Below are positions 55,031-63,317 of a stretch of DNA of 64,000 bases, in pieces. The position numbers were made by a program, and so were the translations under genes. The DNA is from Paenibacillus plantarum (lineage in GTDB: Bacteria > Bacillota > Bacilli > Paenibacillales > NBRC-103111), in contig NZ_WHNY01000072.1 of NCBI RefSeq assembly GCF_013141695.1, forward strand, positions 16,959 through 80,958, read 5' to 3'. The notes under the pieces are model-generated. The model was not told the origin of the DNA. It did not search any database and worked only from the letters and a program-made list of their open reading frames with translations. Every line of letters begins with the position of its first letter. Within the stretch, counting starts at the first letter, position 1.

Positions 55031-55564
55031 CTACAAAGGAATGGCATAAACAATTGCACGGATTACATCTTCTGCCATCTGCATAACACGAAATAACGAA
55101 GTCGTTTGCAGGACATTATACTGCCTAGGTCCATCCACATTCACGATCGCCGCAATCGTGTAATCACCAATAGGAGGCAAGACTTTACCTACTGATTTCC
55201 CTGGAGCTAGTGGCTGGTTCGACAATTGGTACAAACCCACACTTAATTTCCGTCCCAAACAAGCATCTATCGCAATAACGACAACATTCGGTGGAATTTC
55301 CTGCAAGCGCATGGCCAAATTAGTAGCATCACACGGTGCTGCAAGCGTGCCAATGACGTAAGGATAGCCCAGCTCTGCAAGCCTACTCCCCACAAGTGGA
55401 CCTAGTGAATCGCCTGTTGAGCGATCTGTCCCTATACATACAAAAGCAACCCGACTAGGCTCCAGCCCCTTGCTCAAGGCAATCATTTGCAGAAGTTGCC
55501 CTAACTGCTCGCCATCTACTTTTTTCCAAAACTGCTCCTGCAGCTCCATCGGTTCTTTCTCCAT
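55031..55564 (-). CDS. yyaC: Spore protease YyaC-like protein
   Basis: The 177-residue protein has CIGTDRSTGDSLGPLVG near residue 43 and VVVIAIDACLGR, the pattern of YyaC (DUF1256), which is related to the germination protease GPR and the hydrogenase-maturation protease fold. It marks the host as a spore former. GGGAGG precedes the ATG at 55564; an upstream start in frame is less likely. Confidence 0.9.
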   Translation of the reverse strand: MEKEPMELQEQFWKKVDGEQLGQLLQMIALSKGLEPSRVAFVCIGTDRSTGDSLGPLVGSRLAELGYPYVIGTLAAPCDATNLAMRLQEIPPNVVVIAIDACLGRKLSVGLYQLSNQPLAPGKSVGKVLPPIGDYTIAAIVNVDGPRQYNVLQTTSLFRVMQMAEDVIRAIVYAIPL

Positions 55565-55789
55565 CTTTGCCTCCCTTTCAGGCATGTACACCTAACCTTT
55601 CACCTGATGCATAATAGTTCCATTCTTTCACATGGAGGTGGGCTGTGTCCACTTGCATACTTCCATATTCGCATACACCAAATAAGCGTTACTCGACACC
55701 CGAGCAAAGCCTATTCATGCCGCTTATAGAGGTTGTTCAAAAATTCCACTTTTGATCACGAAGTAGTTCATGAAGCGTATTCAACCATC

Positions 55790-56449
55790 TTAATGTACGC
55801 GATTCATTCGAACAATGCGATAATAGAGCTGACCGCTGACCTCTTGCTCCACTTCCAGATAACCTTCTGAGTGAACATAATCCCCTAACATGAACGTGGA
55901 AGCATCCGCCGAATCGGCATGTGTAAGAAAGAGCAGCGCTACCTTATCATCCCCAACCACAAATCCAACCTGTTCCTTCACCTGAAATTTCTCAAGAATT
56001 TTGCCATGATGTGATCTCACGATATGATGGAACCGCCAAATGCCTTCTTCCTGAATGATAAAATAAAGCACACGATTCCGATGCGCATTGCTAAACTCCC
56101 GCGTCACACCGATCATACACACTTTCTCACCAACGCGTAAATATTCATCAATCACATAAGATTTCAGGCGTAACCGGCTCACATTCTTGCTCTGAATATA
56201 AGTTTCCATCTCATCTATGGAGCGCTGATCCCTCGGATCTTGTTTTGTTGCGTAAAATACTTCTTTAATAAATGTATCTGTTTGGAATTGCCTAGCCCCT
56301 TTGAAATGGTTATACGAATGAAAAAATTGCTTAATCACGATCCGAATGTCTTCTGGTATGGCAGGACCTGTTTCCACGTTATACATGCGATCTGTTCGAC
56401 CCGACAATTTAATTTTATGAAACAAGCTTTTCCAGACACTGACTTGCAT
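55790..56449 (-). CDS. Hypothetical protein
   Basis: The 219-residue product begins MQVSVWKSLFHKIKLS and has a mixed alpha/beta composition, with MIGVTREFSNAHRNRVLYFII and FQVKEQVGFVVGDDKVALL as clear segments. No signal or membrane helix is seen. The family is not recognised. An AGGTGG-like site lies about 10 nt before the ATG. It stands alone. Confidence 0.65.
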   Translation of the reverse strand: MQVSVWKSLFHKIKLSGRTDRMYNVETGPAIPEDIRIVIKQFFHSYNHFKGARQFQTDTFIKEVFYATKQDPRDQRSIDEMETYIQSKNVSRLRLKSYVIDEYLRVGEKVCMIGVTREFSNAHRNRVLYFIIQEEGIWRFHHIVRSHHGKILEKFQVKEQVGFVVGDDKVALLFLTHADSADASTFMLGDYVHSEGYLEVEQEVSGQLYYRIVRMNRVH

Positions 56450-56538
56450 GCCGCACGCGCCACCTACTTTCTTCCAACCATTGTTTCATTATAGGCTATA
56501 ATTCTCAAAAATTCGATAAAAATCGCACAAATTCGCGC

Positions 56539-56600
56539 AAAAAAAAGAGCATCTGCCGCTTTGCTTTCCATACAGAAAGTCATCGCGAACATACGCTCTT
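56539..56600 (-). terminator. Imperfect intrinsic terminator of the NlpC/P60 gene
   Basis: On the minus strand AAGAGCGTATGTTCGC pairs imperfectly with GCGGCAGATGCTCTT across a long stem, then eight Ts follow. Confidence 0.7.
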
Positions 56601-56633
56601 ATACCAGTACTTACACTTGATTTTGCAGCTATT

Positions 56634-57530
56634 TTATAACACGCGTTTGGCACCTACATATCTGGAGCCCCAATAGGAGCTTGCGAGACTGTCAACCGTT
56701 ACACCAACGGACGTTGTCGAGGAAATGAATTGATTATTTCCGATGTAAATGCCTACATGGTTGACGATACCAGAAGCAAAGAAGACGAGGTCTCCCGCTT
56801 TCAAATCCGTCACTCTTGCCCCCGCATTATCGTACATTTGCACGGAGGTGCGTGGCAGCTCGATACCTTTGGCCTCGTATACATAACGAACGAACCCAGA
56901 GCAATCGAAGCCCTTAGGTGTAGTTCCTCCCCATCGGTACGGTGTCCCTTTGAACGTCGTTGCAGCTTGAATAATTTGAGCTGCAATGGATGACTGAACG
57001 ACCTTGGCCACTGGGGCTGCTAGAGCTACTGGTGGTGGTGCAATCCAGGCTGGCTTATGAGTCTTGCCGTCCTCTTCCACGATGGCGATTTTATTCGCAT
57101 CGTTCCACGCAATCGCAGATCCAAACGTCTCTGTAACAAAGCGTAAAGGGACATAGGTGCTCCCCTTAACCAAAGTTGGACTGCTCTCTAATTCAACTAA
57201 CTTACTGTTCACGATCGCTTGCTCTTCGTCCGTAGTGAGTTGAATCGCCTGTTCCTTGTTCATAAGCGTGACGACGACTTCTTCGCCTTGCTTCACCCAT
57301 CCCACTTGATAGCCTAACTTCTCCGATAGCACACGTAATGGCACCTGCAGTGTACCCTCCGTATCAATAAACGGCTGTACTTCCGGGAACTGCACCAAGT
57401 CATCATTGACTTGAACCTTCACCGAAGAGGTGTCTGGGGCAGCAGCATGCGTGGATGGAGCGGCGAACAGGAAAATGGCTGCGCCTACAAGAGCGCATGA
57501 ACAAATAAAGCTTTTGGTAAAAAGTTTCAA
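56634..57530 (-). CDS. NlpC/P60 cell-wall hydrolase with copper-amine-oxidase-like N-terminal domain
   Basis: The 298-residue protein has a signal peptide (about 1-29). A copper amine oxidase-like N domain, common in Paenibacillus exported proteins, covers about 35-150, with LQVPLRVLSEKLGY and STYVPLRFVTETFG. The C-terminal NlpC/P60 peptidase covers about 180-298, with catalytic Cys near 210 (FDCSGFVRYVY) and His near 256 (NHVGIYIG). It should cut peptidoglycan stem peptides. TTG 57530 is the start, with AAGGAGG 9 nt before. A c-di-AMP riboswitch precedes it, as is common for cell-wall hydrolases. Confidence 0.92.
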   Translation of the reverse strand: MKLFTKSFICSCALVGAAIFLFAAPSTHAAAPDTSSVKVQVNDDLVQFPEVQPFIDTEGTLQVPLRVLSEKLGYQVGWVKQGEEVVVTLMNKEQAIQLTTDEEQAIVNSKLVELESSPTLVKGSTYVPLRFVTETFGSAIAWNDANKIAIVEEDGKTHKPAWIAPPPVALAAPVAKVVQSSIAAQIIQAATTFKGTPYRWGGTTPKGFDCSGFVRYVYEAKGIELPRTSVQMYDNAGARVTDLKAGDLVFFASGIVNHVGIYIGNNQFISSTTSVGVTVDSLASSYWGSRYVGAKRVL

Positions 57531-57544
57531 AACGTTGTGCCTCC

Positions 57545-57705
57545 TTGAAGCCTCCGAGGTTAGTTGACGGGTTCGGGAAGAGGTTTTCCCTAGCGCGCCC
57601 CATTAGCCTATGGCTAACTGAGCATTCATTCACCCCAAGTAAAGAAGTCCCCCGTACCAGAGCTTTCGATGCTCTGAGATTCGGCATTTTTTGTCTATGT
57701 TAGAC
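57545..57705 (-). ncRNA. c-di-AMP (ydaO/yuaA-type) riboswitch
   Basis: On the minus strand the conserved blocks appear in order: GCCGAATCTCAGAG, TACGGGGGACTTC, TTGGGGTGAATGAATGC, GTTAGCCATAGGCTAATGGGGCG, and CGAACCCGTCAACTAACCTCG with GGAGGC. This is the ydaO/yuaA consensus, whose ligand is c-di-AMP. It lies directly before the NlpC/P60 gene, and its last stem overlaps the ribosome-site region, so it may act on translation or termination. Confidence 0.92.
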
Positions 57706-57772
57706 TAGCATAGTTCGTTTTACCCTGACAACTTTTGCGAGATGGTAAGTGTTTCCTTTTCTATGTAAAAGC

Positions 57773-57809
57773 ACAAAAAAACAGCCGCTCTTTTCAGAGC
57801 AGCTGCTTA
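57773..57809 (-). terminator. Intrinsic terminator overlapping the GNAT stop codon
   Basis: On the minus strand AGCAGCTGCTCT pairs with AGAGCGGCTGTT and is followed by seven Ts. The TGA stop of the GNAT gene lies in the loop. Confidence 0.88.
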
Positions 57810-58306
57810 TACACCTCGGTAAATAGGATATGCTTACAGGGTTCAAACTCACTTTCCGTCATCGGACTAGGATAACTCATGATGTTGAGAGGCAATTTCA
57901 GTTGCCCTTCTCTGAGTGGTGGCTGCGCATAAGGAAATAGGTTCAAATGGAAGCCGCAGCGCTTATAGAATTCAATTCTCCGTGTAGCTTCTGAGGCAGT
58001 CGGAGGCTCGACTTCAAGTACGATAGGCGTGCTTGCACCGCTCATATACGTCGTCAGCATTTGCTTGCCAATCCCACCGCCTCTTATGGCAGCATTGACG
58101 GCAATATGTTCCACAAATCGGAACATGCTAAAGTTCCAACTGGCCAAGAAACCAAGCAGTTGCCCTTGAGCATCTCTCTCGACATCGATGCGGTAATTAG
58201 GATGAGATAACAGTGCTCGTTGACCTTCATACGTCCTTATTTCAGTTACAGGAAAGGCAGCTTCCATCAGCTCGAACACCTCTTCAAATGAATCCTCTTT
58301 TTCCAT
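57794..58306 (-). CDS. GNAT-family N-acetyltransferase
   Basis: The 170-residue protein has the acetyl-CoA loop IRGGGIGKQML with R75-G80 and the preceding strand FVEHIAVNAA. A later FYKRCGFHLN is also typical. Substrate is unknown. GGGAGGTG precedes the ATG. It is read on the minus strand, 65 bp after the esterase gene. Confidence 0.9.
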   Translation of the reverse strand: MEKEDSFEEVFELMEAAFPVTEIRTYEGQRALLSHPNYRIDVERDAQGQLLGFLASWNFSMFRFVEHIAVNAAIRGGGIGKQMLTTYMSGASTPIVLEVEPPTASEATRRIEFYKRCGFHLNLFPYAQPPLREGQLKLPLNIMSYPSPMTESEFEPCKHILFTEVYKQLL

Positions 58307-58371
58307 CTGTCATCACCTCCCTTCAAGTTAGTTATAGGTTATCCAAGTGTGAAGCTTCTTAACTTAAGACC

Positions 58372-59319
58372 TTACCATTTTGAGAAAAAGGCATGTGCCG
58401 CTGCATGAGAACCAGGTGGTGTCGCATGCCCCATGAAGGGGTACACTTCAATGGATTTGTGGGCAGATTCAATTCGGTTATACGCAGCGAAAATCGCTTC
58501 TGGTAAGCAACACGTATCTTTCAACCCTACCGTAAGGTGAACAGGCTGCTGAATACGATCACCTAGGTTCACGATATCGAAATAAGAAACCGTTCTCAGT
58601 ACATCAGTCAGATATTCTGGAAACCGGGTAACAAAATCCGCAGCCTCACTAAGCGAGCTAACCGATTGCAACAAGCCTAGATCCATGTGGCATAGATTCG
58701 GTACATGGGCAATCGTTGCCCGAATACGCTTCTCCAGCGCGGTTACGAGTAGGGCAAGCCCTCCTCCTTGGCTTCCGCCGTATACGAATACACGCTCACT
58801 GTCGATCTCTGGCTGCTCTAACGCACATTGCACGGCACGCAAGGAATCGATCGCAACCGCTCGATAATAGCTCGTCTCCGCATCGAGAATGCCCTGTGTA
58901 ATCCAGCCCCTCGTCATGCCAGTCTCCTGTGGTAGTAGGTTCCCGCTATCGCCGCCTTGCCCGCGTACATCAACCGCAAGTACCGCATACCCCATAAGCA
59001 ACCAAGCTGCATGATCCTCGGGCCTTCCCCTGGAGCCAGTATAGCCTGGGAATGTAACAATACAAGGTGCCTTCTTAGACTTGCTCTCTGCATTAGGCAG
59101 CAGCAACCAAGCATGGATCGGTGTTTCCGCAGCACCTTGCAAGACGATCTTATTCACTTCAGCTTGTACAAAAGGTGATGCTACCGGCTCTCTTGTATAG
59201 GATGCATCTTGCGTAGCTTCTGCATATGTGCGCTCCCAGAATGCAGCCAGATCAGCAGGTGCCGTTAACTGCGAATGATACTGGTGTAACCCCTGAATAC
59301 GATTTTCAATAGCGTTCAT
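58372..59319 (-). CDS. Acetyl-xylan esterase / cephalosporin-C deacetylase-like hydrolase
   Basis: The 315-residue protein fits the AXE1 family, carbohydrate esterase 7. The nucleophile serine is in FVYGGSQGGGLAL near 183, the aspartate in VGLKDTCCLP, and the histidine in GHATPPGSHAA. RGQGGDSG is also a CE7 motif. These enzymes remove acetyl groups from xylo-oligosaccharides and also from cephalosporin C. No signal peptide, so it acts inside the cell. AAGGGG lies 9 nt before the ATG at 59319. Confidence 0.92.
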   Translation of the reverse strand: MNAIENRIQGLHQYHSQLTAPADLAAFWERTYAEATQDASYTREPVASPFVQAEVNKIVLQGAAETPIHAWLLLPNAESKSKKAPCIVTFPGYTGSRGRPEDHAAWLLMGYAVLAVDVRGQGGDSGNLLPQETGMTRGWITQGILDAETSYYRAVAIDSLRAVQCALEQPEIDSERVFVYGGSQGGGLALLVTALEKRIRATIAHVPNLCHMDLGLLQSVSSLSEAADFVTRFPEYLTDVLRTVSYFDIVNLGDRIQQPVHLTVGLKDTCCLPEAIFAAYNRIESAHKSIEVYPFMGHATPPGSHAAAHAFFSKW

Positions 59320-59470
59320 TTCGGTAAGTCCCCTTTGCATGTTTTTCCCATTTTAACCTAGATACACGTGTATGACTATTGGAAAATATGAAAATGAGAC
59401 GGAGCGTCGATACTCTGCGTCGATGATTCTGTCGTTTTTTTTGCCGCCAAAGAAGACTCCCGATTCGTGT

Positions 59471-59656
59471 TTAGATGTATAAACTACAGCTAATTTACTC
59501 GAATCTGACGTATTTTCGTGATTAGATGGAGAAAGTACATTTTATTTGTATGATTTTGTAAGAATCGAACAAATCGAAGGAATTAACTAGAAATACAGTT
59601 AATCTTTCAAATTCGAGAAATCGGCTTCAAATAGATGGAGAAAATCCAGTTAAATA
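59471..59656. repeat. Four-dyad intergenic element, TGGAAAAT family
   Basis: Unit anchors lie at 59476, 59527, 59588 and 59636, spaced 51, 61 and 48 bp. The last unit reads ATAGATGGAGAAAATCCAGT, a near-perfect dyad. It occupies the gap between the esterase gene and the first tRNA cluster. A further hairpin (AAAGAGACCACC / GGTGGTCTCTTT, 59717-59746) lies just after tRNA-Gly on the minus strand and is probably the terminator of the tRNA transcript. Confidence 0.75.
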
Positions 59657-59716
59657 GCGGGCAGTAGATTTATTGCTCAATTGAACCCCTCAGGGTTCAA
59701 TTCCCTAATTATATAG

Positions 59717-59748
59717 AAAGAGACCACCCGAAGGTGGTCTCTTTCTTT
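59717..59748 (-). terminator. Intrinsic terminator of the first tRNA cluster
   Basis: GAAAGAGACCACC pairs with GGTGGTCTCTTTC around a short CGAA-like loop, 4 nt after tRNA-Gly on the minus strand; a few Ts (TATAT) follow. Confidence 0.75.
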
Positions 59749-59751
59749 GTA

Positions 59752-59822
59752 AGCGGGCGGCGGGAATCGAACCCGCGCGATCAGCTTGGAAGGCTGAAGT
59801 TCTACCATTAAACTACGCCCGC
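59752..59822 (-). tRNA. tRNA-Gly (anticodon TCC)
   Basis: Cloverleaf GCGGGCG/CGCCCGC acceptor, anticodon loop CTTCCAA, T-arm GGGTTCGATTCCC. CCA is not encoded. It is the last gene of the first cluster. Confidence 0.96.
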
Positions 59823-59837
59823 ATATAAATTCTAAAA

Positions 59838-59914
59838 TGGTCGGGACGACACGATTTGAACATGCGACCCCCTGCTCCCAAAGCAGGTGCTCTACCAAGC
59901 TGAGCTACGTCCCG
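59838..59914 (-). tRNA. tRNA-Pro (anticodon TGG)
   Basis: Acceptor CGGGACG/CGTCCCG, anticodon loop TTTGGGA in the stem CCTGC/GCAGG, T-loop TTCAAAT. The 3' CCA is encoded. Confidence 0.96.
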
Positions 59915-59934
59915 TAGTGAATATAAAGTGTAAA

Positions 59935-60011
59935 TGGCGCGCCCTGAGAGATTCGAACTCCCGACCTTTTGATTCGTAGTCAAATACTCTATCCAGCTGA
60001 GCTAAGGGCGC
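59935..60011 (-). tRNA. tRNA-Arg (anticodon ACG)
   Basis: Acceptor GCGCCCT/AGGGCGC, anticodon loop CTACGAA, T-loop TTCGAAT. The 3' CCA is encoded. A34 would be changed to inosine. Confidence 0.96.
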
Positions 60012-60017
60012 AAATAT

Positions 60018-60092
60018 TGGAGCGGAAGACGGGGATCGAACCCGCGACCCTCGCCTTGGCAAGGCGATGCTCTACCGCTGAGCCACTTCCGC
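60018..60092 (-). tRNA. tRNA-Gly (anticodon GCC)
   Basis: Acceptor GCGGAAG/CTTCCGC, anticodon loop TTGCCAA, T-loop TTCGATC. The 3' CCA is encoded. Confidence 0.96.
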
Positions 60093-60194
60093 ACGGTGTC
60101 ATTTCTCTTTCGCTCATCAAGTGATTCTCTGAGGCGACAAGGAATAATATATCAGGTATTCAAAACAAATGCAACTATTTTTCATATTTTTTTA

Positions 60195-60893
60195 TTATTT
60201 TATGAAAACGCCGCCAAATGGCAGAACTTCTCGTGCTATGCGGCGCAGCAAGCTATCCGCTTTCATATGTTCGTCCAACTTGGGATCTGGCTTACAAGGC
60301 TGCATGAGCACATGACCATGCCCCGTAATCTCCCAGTGATAATTCATGTGCTGACTTGCCAGAGTGTTGCCGTATACACAGAGGCGCAGCTTAGCTTGCC
60401 GCGGATAGGCAACAAGACAACTCACATCAACATACAAAGGCTCCACAGCATCCAGGGCCATGTGATGTATAGGGCCAGCTGTTAGCAAACCTAGACTTCC
60501 GGGACCGTGAAACTGCATTTTAACTAAATCTTGCGTGATCAGCGTGTTCTTCACACTCTGTAGATGCGTTGTAAAGGTCACACCTTCCGTATAGAACAGC
60601 ACATGTCGAAATTCAAACAATAGATCATCTTCGGCTTCCAAAGGCACGACAGCCAAACTATACGCTTCTGGCAATCCCATTAACACACGCCCAGGACCGA
60701 GTATGCGTGATTGGATCAACCGCTTCTTCCTATACATGCTAGGAAGCTTCATCAGTGCATCTTCACGCTGCTCAGGCCTTCCCTGAAATGCAACAATTTG
60801 GTTGGGATGCAGTACATGCACAGCCTCTCCCTTAAGAAGCTGCAGTGTAGCCATCCTAGCTTGTGAGCTTGCATTTTCATAGATGATCTCCAA
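60195..60893 (-). CDS. AIM24-family protein
   Basis: The protein of about 232 residues shows the beta-rich AIM24 (TerD-adjacent, TRAP-like) pattern: QIVAFQGRPE, GRVLMGLPEAYSLAVVPL, FRHVLFYTEGVTF and GSLGLLTAGPIHHMAL. AIM24 was named from yeast mitochondria; its bacterial role is unclear. I start it at TTG 60893, with GAGGAGG 8-9 nt upstream; a longer frame from 60950 overlaps the preceding gene by 31 bp. It forms a pair with the coiled-coil gene on the same strand. Confidence 0.8.
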   Translation of the reverse strand: MEIIYENASSQARMATLQLLKGEAVHVLHPNQIVAFQGRPEQREDALMKLPSMYRKKRLIQSRILGPGRVLMGLPEAYSLAVVPLEAEDDLLFEFRHVLFYTEGVTFTTHLQSVKNTLITQDLVKMQFHGPGSLGLLTAGPIHHMALDAVEPLYVDVSCLVAYPRQAKLRLCVYGNTLASQHMNYHWEITGHGHVLMQPCKPDPKLDEHMKADSLLRRIAREVLPFGGVFIK

Positions 60894-60919
60894 ACCACAC
60901 AACCTCCTCACCAATGCTG

Positions 60920-61375
60920 TTAGCGCATTCCACGCTTCCTTCTCTGCCAAACGAAGAAGCGAAACACACGTCCAAGCAAGAAATAGCCTACAACCAACGC
61001 GGCAGCCGTAATCACCATGTAGGTTATTTTGCGATTTCGTTTATCCTTATCCAGCGCAACTTGTTCCATCGCCTTCAAACGTTCTTGTAACTGCTCGTTG
61101 TCCTTCTTAAGTGCCTCATTCTGACTGAGGAGACGATCCTCGATTTCTTGAGACTGTCTGACGGCTTCCGACAACTTGTCCTTCTGCTCTTCTAATTGCT
61201 GCTTCGTAGCCTCATAATCCTTTTGGATTTGTTCTACATTGCTTGGCAATTGATAGATTTCTTTTACCCGATCCAACCAAGAAGCGTGGGCAGCGGGCAT
61301 TGGATACATGAACCCAACGATGATTATAAAGACACCAATAGCTCGTCCAAACCTAGATATGCTACGTATTCGCAC
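60920..61375 (-). CDS. Membrane-anchored coiled-coil protein
   Basis: The 151-residue protein has a signal-like N-terminus (about 10-31). Then comes a long heptad-rich coiled coil (about 45-110, DYEATKQQLEEQKDKL and EALKKDNEQLQERLKAME), one membrane helix (about 118-136), and a basic tail. The layout suggests an outside rod with a C-terminal anchor. Function is unknown. GTG 61375 with GGGAGGG 8 nt upstream is the start. It directly precedes the AIM24 gene, so the two may form a membrane complex. Confidence 0.75.
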   Translation of the reverse strand: MRIRSISRFGRAIGVFIIIVGFMYPMPAAHASWLDRVKEIYQLPSNVEQIQKDYEATKQQLEEQKDKLSEAVRQSQEIEDRLLSQNEALKKDNEQLQERLKAMEQVALDKDKRNRKITYMVITAAALVVGYFLLGRVFRFFVWQRRKRGMR

Positions 61376-61432
61376 CCGCTATCCCTCCCCCTGGTTGGCT
61401 GCTCGACATTATGTTCTATTTTACAGCAAAAT

Positions 61433-62062
61433 TCACCCCATCACCACTTTTTCCGCTTCAACAGGATATCTCAAAATCGTTTTCATTTTGGCAGGCTCTA
61501 TCTTCCTCGGATCCGATAAGTAGATCTCATGATGAAGACCACAGATCCTTAGCTGGTTCTTCTCTATATATGGATACATTTGAGAAAGTGTTTCCGGTTC
61601 AGTCGCATATGGTCCGACGTGCAGCATCTGGACACAGGTTCCCTCATTCAAGGATTCATAGCCAACATTAGCTATTCGCTTCAGTTCCTTTTTCTTTACC
61701 ATTGCAGCTGTACGTGCTTCTTCCACAACCTCACCCGACACATACGTTGGCATGCGAATCAATAACTTCCAATGCCATTCTTCCCTCGGTACCTCCAAAG
61801 CCGTTCGGGGATCCCCATCTACCCACCATTGCCCTTCGAGCTTCGCTACTGTGAAATCTTTTTCCAGCTTCTTGTAATGCCCTTTAACGCCGTAGGCGAC
61901 CGTATACAGCGCTTCTGTAGCGTTAGCGAAGATGGTACCGTTGGGATCTCCTTTGCCTATAATGGTTACATAGGAAATAGGTTCAAAAACAACGAGTTCT
62001 GGCTTCGTTGAAGCTGTGTAATAAGCTTTATAGGCCTTGGCTAGATCTAATTTCTCCATCAT
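61433..62062 (-). CDS. GyrI-like small-molecule-binding protein
   Basis: The 209-residue protein has the GyrI/SOUL-like beta pattern: SYVTIIGKGDPNG, WWVDGDPRTALEVPREEWHWKL split by strands, and VQMLHVGPYATEPETL. It belongs to the stand-alone GyrI-like group (COG4832 type). Such domains bind small hydrophobic cations, and some relatives hydrolyse cyclopropanone hydrates. AAGGAAGTG precedes the ATG. Confidence 0.85.
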   Translation of the reverse strand: MMEKLDLAKAYKAYYTASTKPELVVFEPISYVTIIGKGDPNGTIFANATEALYTVAYGVKGHYKKLEKDFTVAKLEGQWWVDGDPRTALEVPREEWHWKLLIRMPTYVSGEVVEEARTAAMVKKKELKRIANVGYESLNEGTCVQMLHVGPYATEPETLSQMYPYIEKNQLRICGLHHEIYLSDPRKIEPAKMKTILRYPVEAEKVVMG

Positions 62063-62126
62063 GCACTTCCTTTCTTTTTCTATTACTATACAAAATAAAC
62101 CCTGACACCCTTATGTCAACAAACAG

Positions 62127-62168
62127 AAAAAACTTACCCTTCGCATAATTGCGAAACAAGTAAGTTTT
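62127..62168 (-). terminator. Intrinsic terminator of the ferritin gene
   Basis: AAAACTTAC pairs with GTAAGTTTT across an inner TTCGCA/TGCGAA stem, followed by six Ts on the minus strand. Confidence 0.82.
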
Positions 62169-62190
62169 GTCTCATGAAAAGGATATGTAA

Positions 62191-62700
62191 TTATTCCGCA
62201 GCTGGCGGCGTGAAGGAACGTTGTGCAAATTCGGCATCCAACATGTAGAACGCATTGCTATCTTTATCGATACGTTTCAGCTTGTTGATAATGCTATCGA
62301 ACATGGCTTCTTCTTCAACCTGCTCGTCAATGAACCATTTCAAGAACTGCATAGTCGCATGCTCTCTATCATTCAATGCCAAATCGGATAGGTGATAAAT
62401 CCGTTTCGTAACTTCTTGCTCATGCAGGTAAGCATGTTCAAATGCGTCCAAAATAGACTCGTATTGATTCACAGGCGTGTTCATGCCATCAAAGCTGACC
62501 TTTTTCCCACGGTCATTAATAAATTTAAAAATCTTCATGGCATGGAACTTCTCTTCTTCTGCTTGTACTTTAAAAAAGTTCGAAAATCCATCCAAGCTTT
62601 CCGCAGCGCAATAACCAGCAATAGCTAAGTAGACGTGCGCGGAATAAAACTCATAATTCATCTGCTCATTGAGCGCTTGTGTTAGTGTATCGTTTAGCAT
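62191..62700 (-). CDS. Ferritin, iron-storage protein
   Basis: The 169-residue four-helix protein has the di-iron ferroxidase ligands E17 (NYEFYSAHVYLA), E50 and H53 (EEEKFHAMKIF), then E94-region HEQEVT and the QVEEE motif near 127. It should store iron as a 24-mer in the cytoplasm. The ATG at 62700 is chosen because AAAGGTGTG precedes it; an ATG four codons upstream is less suitable. Confidence 0.93.
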   Translation of the reverse strand: MLNDTLTQALNEQMNYEFYSAHVYLAIAGYCAAESLDGFSNFFKVQAEEEKFHAMKIFKFINDRGKKVSFDGMNTPVNQYESILDAFEHAYLHEQEVTKRIYHLSDLALNDREHATMQFLKWFIDEQVEEEAMFDSIINKLKRIDKDSNAFYMLDAEFAQRSFTPPAAE

Positions 62701-62813
62701 CTGTGCACACACCTTTCTGTATGGTTATCTCTTGCGTATTCCCCATACATACAAGATTAACAGAATTGTGCATACAAATACAAACGGAAGTAACAATTTT
62801 AGCAGATTTAAGT

Positions 62814-63065
62814 TCAAGCCGTCACACTTTTGGCCTTCGACGCCGATATGATTTCCTTAATCTGAGCATATAAATGGTCTGGTGACTCCGCGCAAAGCAG
62901 CTTCTTCTTCCCAATCATGGCGATACATTCTTTCTTGCAATGCCGGCAATTACCTAAGCATTCCTTCTTCTTTTGTTTCAAATCTGGGTACTCGTGCTTC
63001 AACGACTTATATATTTGTTTCGATCCGAATTTCTCATTTCTGCAGCAGTATTTAATCGTTTTCAA
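62814..63065 (-). CDS. DUF1450 (YuzB-like) small cysteine-rich protein
   Basis: The 83-residue protein has the DUF1450 pattern: IKYCCRN at the start, YPDLK, then CLGNCRHCKKEC with spaced cysteines (36, 40, 43, 47) and a late C58. It probably binds a metal or iron-sulfur cluster, but the role is not known. TTG 63065, preceded by GGAGGAG at 8 nt, is the start; a longer frame adds basic residues without a site. It sits near ferritin on the same strand. Confidence 0.82.
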   Translation of the reverse strand: MKTIKYCCRNEKFGSKQIYKSLKHEYPDLKQKKKECLGNCRHCKKECIAMIGKKKLLCAESPDHLYAQIKEIISASKAKSVTA

Positions 63066-63161
63066 ATGCGATCTCCTCCCGCCATTTCGCTTCAATCACT
63101 ACTCTTGATATTAGTGATAATAATAATCAATGTCAACCATATTTTAGATATGCATGTACGA

Positions 63162-63210
63162 AAAAAAGCTTTCTTCTATCCCCGTTAAAGGATGAAAGAA
63201 AGCTCTTTTT
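63162..63210. terminator. Intrinsic terminator of the second tRNA cluster
   Basis: AAAAAAAGCTTTCTTCTATCC pairs with GGATGAAAGAAAGCTCTTTTT (one mismatch). It works in either direction and follows tRNA-Leu on the minus strand. Confidence 0.85.
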
Positions 63211-63217
63211 GTTTGGA

Positions 63218-63297
63218 TGCGCGTAGAGGGACTTGAACCCCCACGGTCGCCCGCTAGATCCTAAGTCTAGTGCGTCTGCCAATTCCGCCATACGCGC
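63218..63297 (-). tRNA. tRNA-Leu (anticodon TAG)
   Basis: Class II tRNA with variable arm; acceptor GCGCGTA/TACGCGC, anticodon loop CTTAGGA in CTAGA/TCTAG, T-loop TTCAAGT. CCA is not encoded. Confidence 0.95.
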
Positions 63298-63317
63298 ATG
63301 CTGATAAATAAGGCAAG

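Noticed and set aside
59677..59898. Small frame across tRNA-Gly and tRNA-Pro
   Set aside because: It overlaps two certain tRNA genes.
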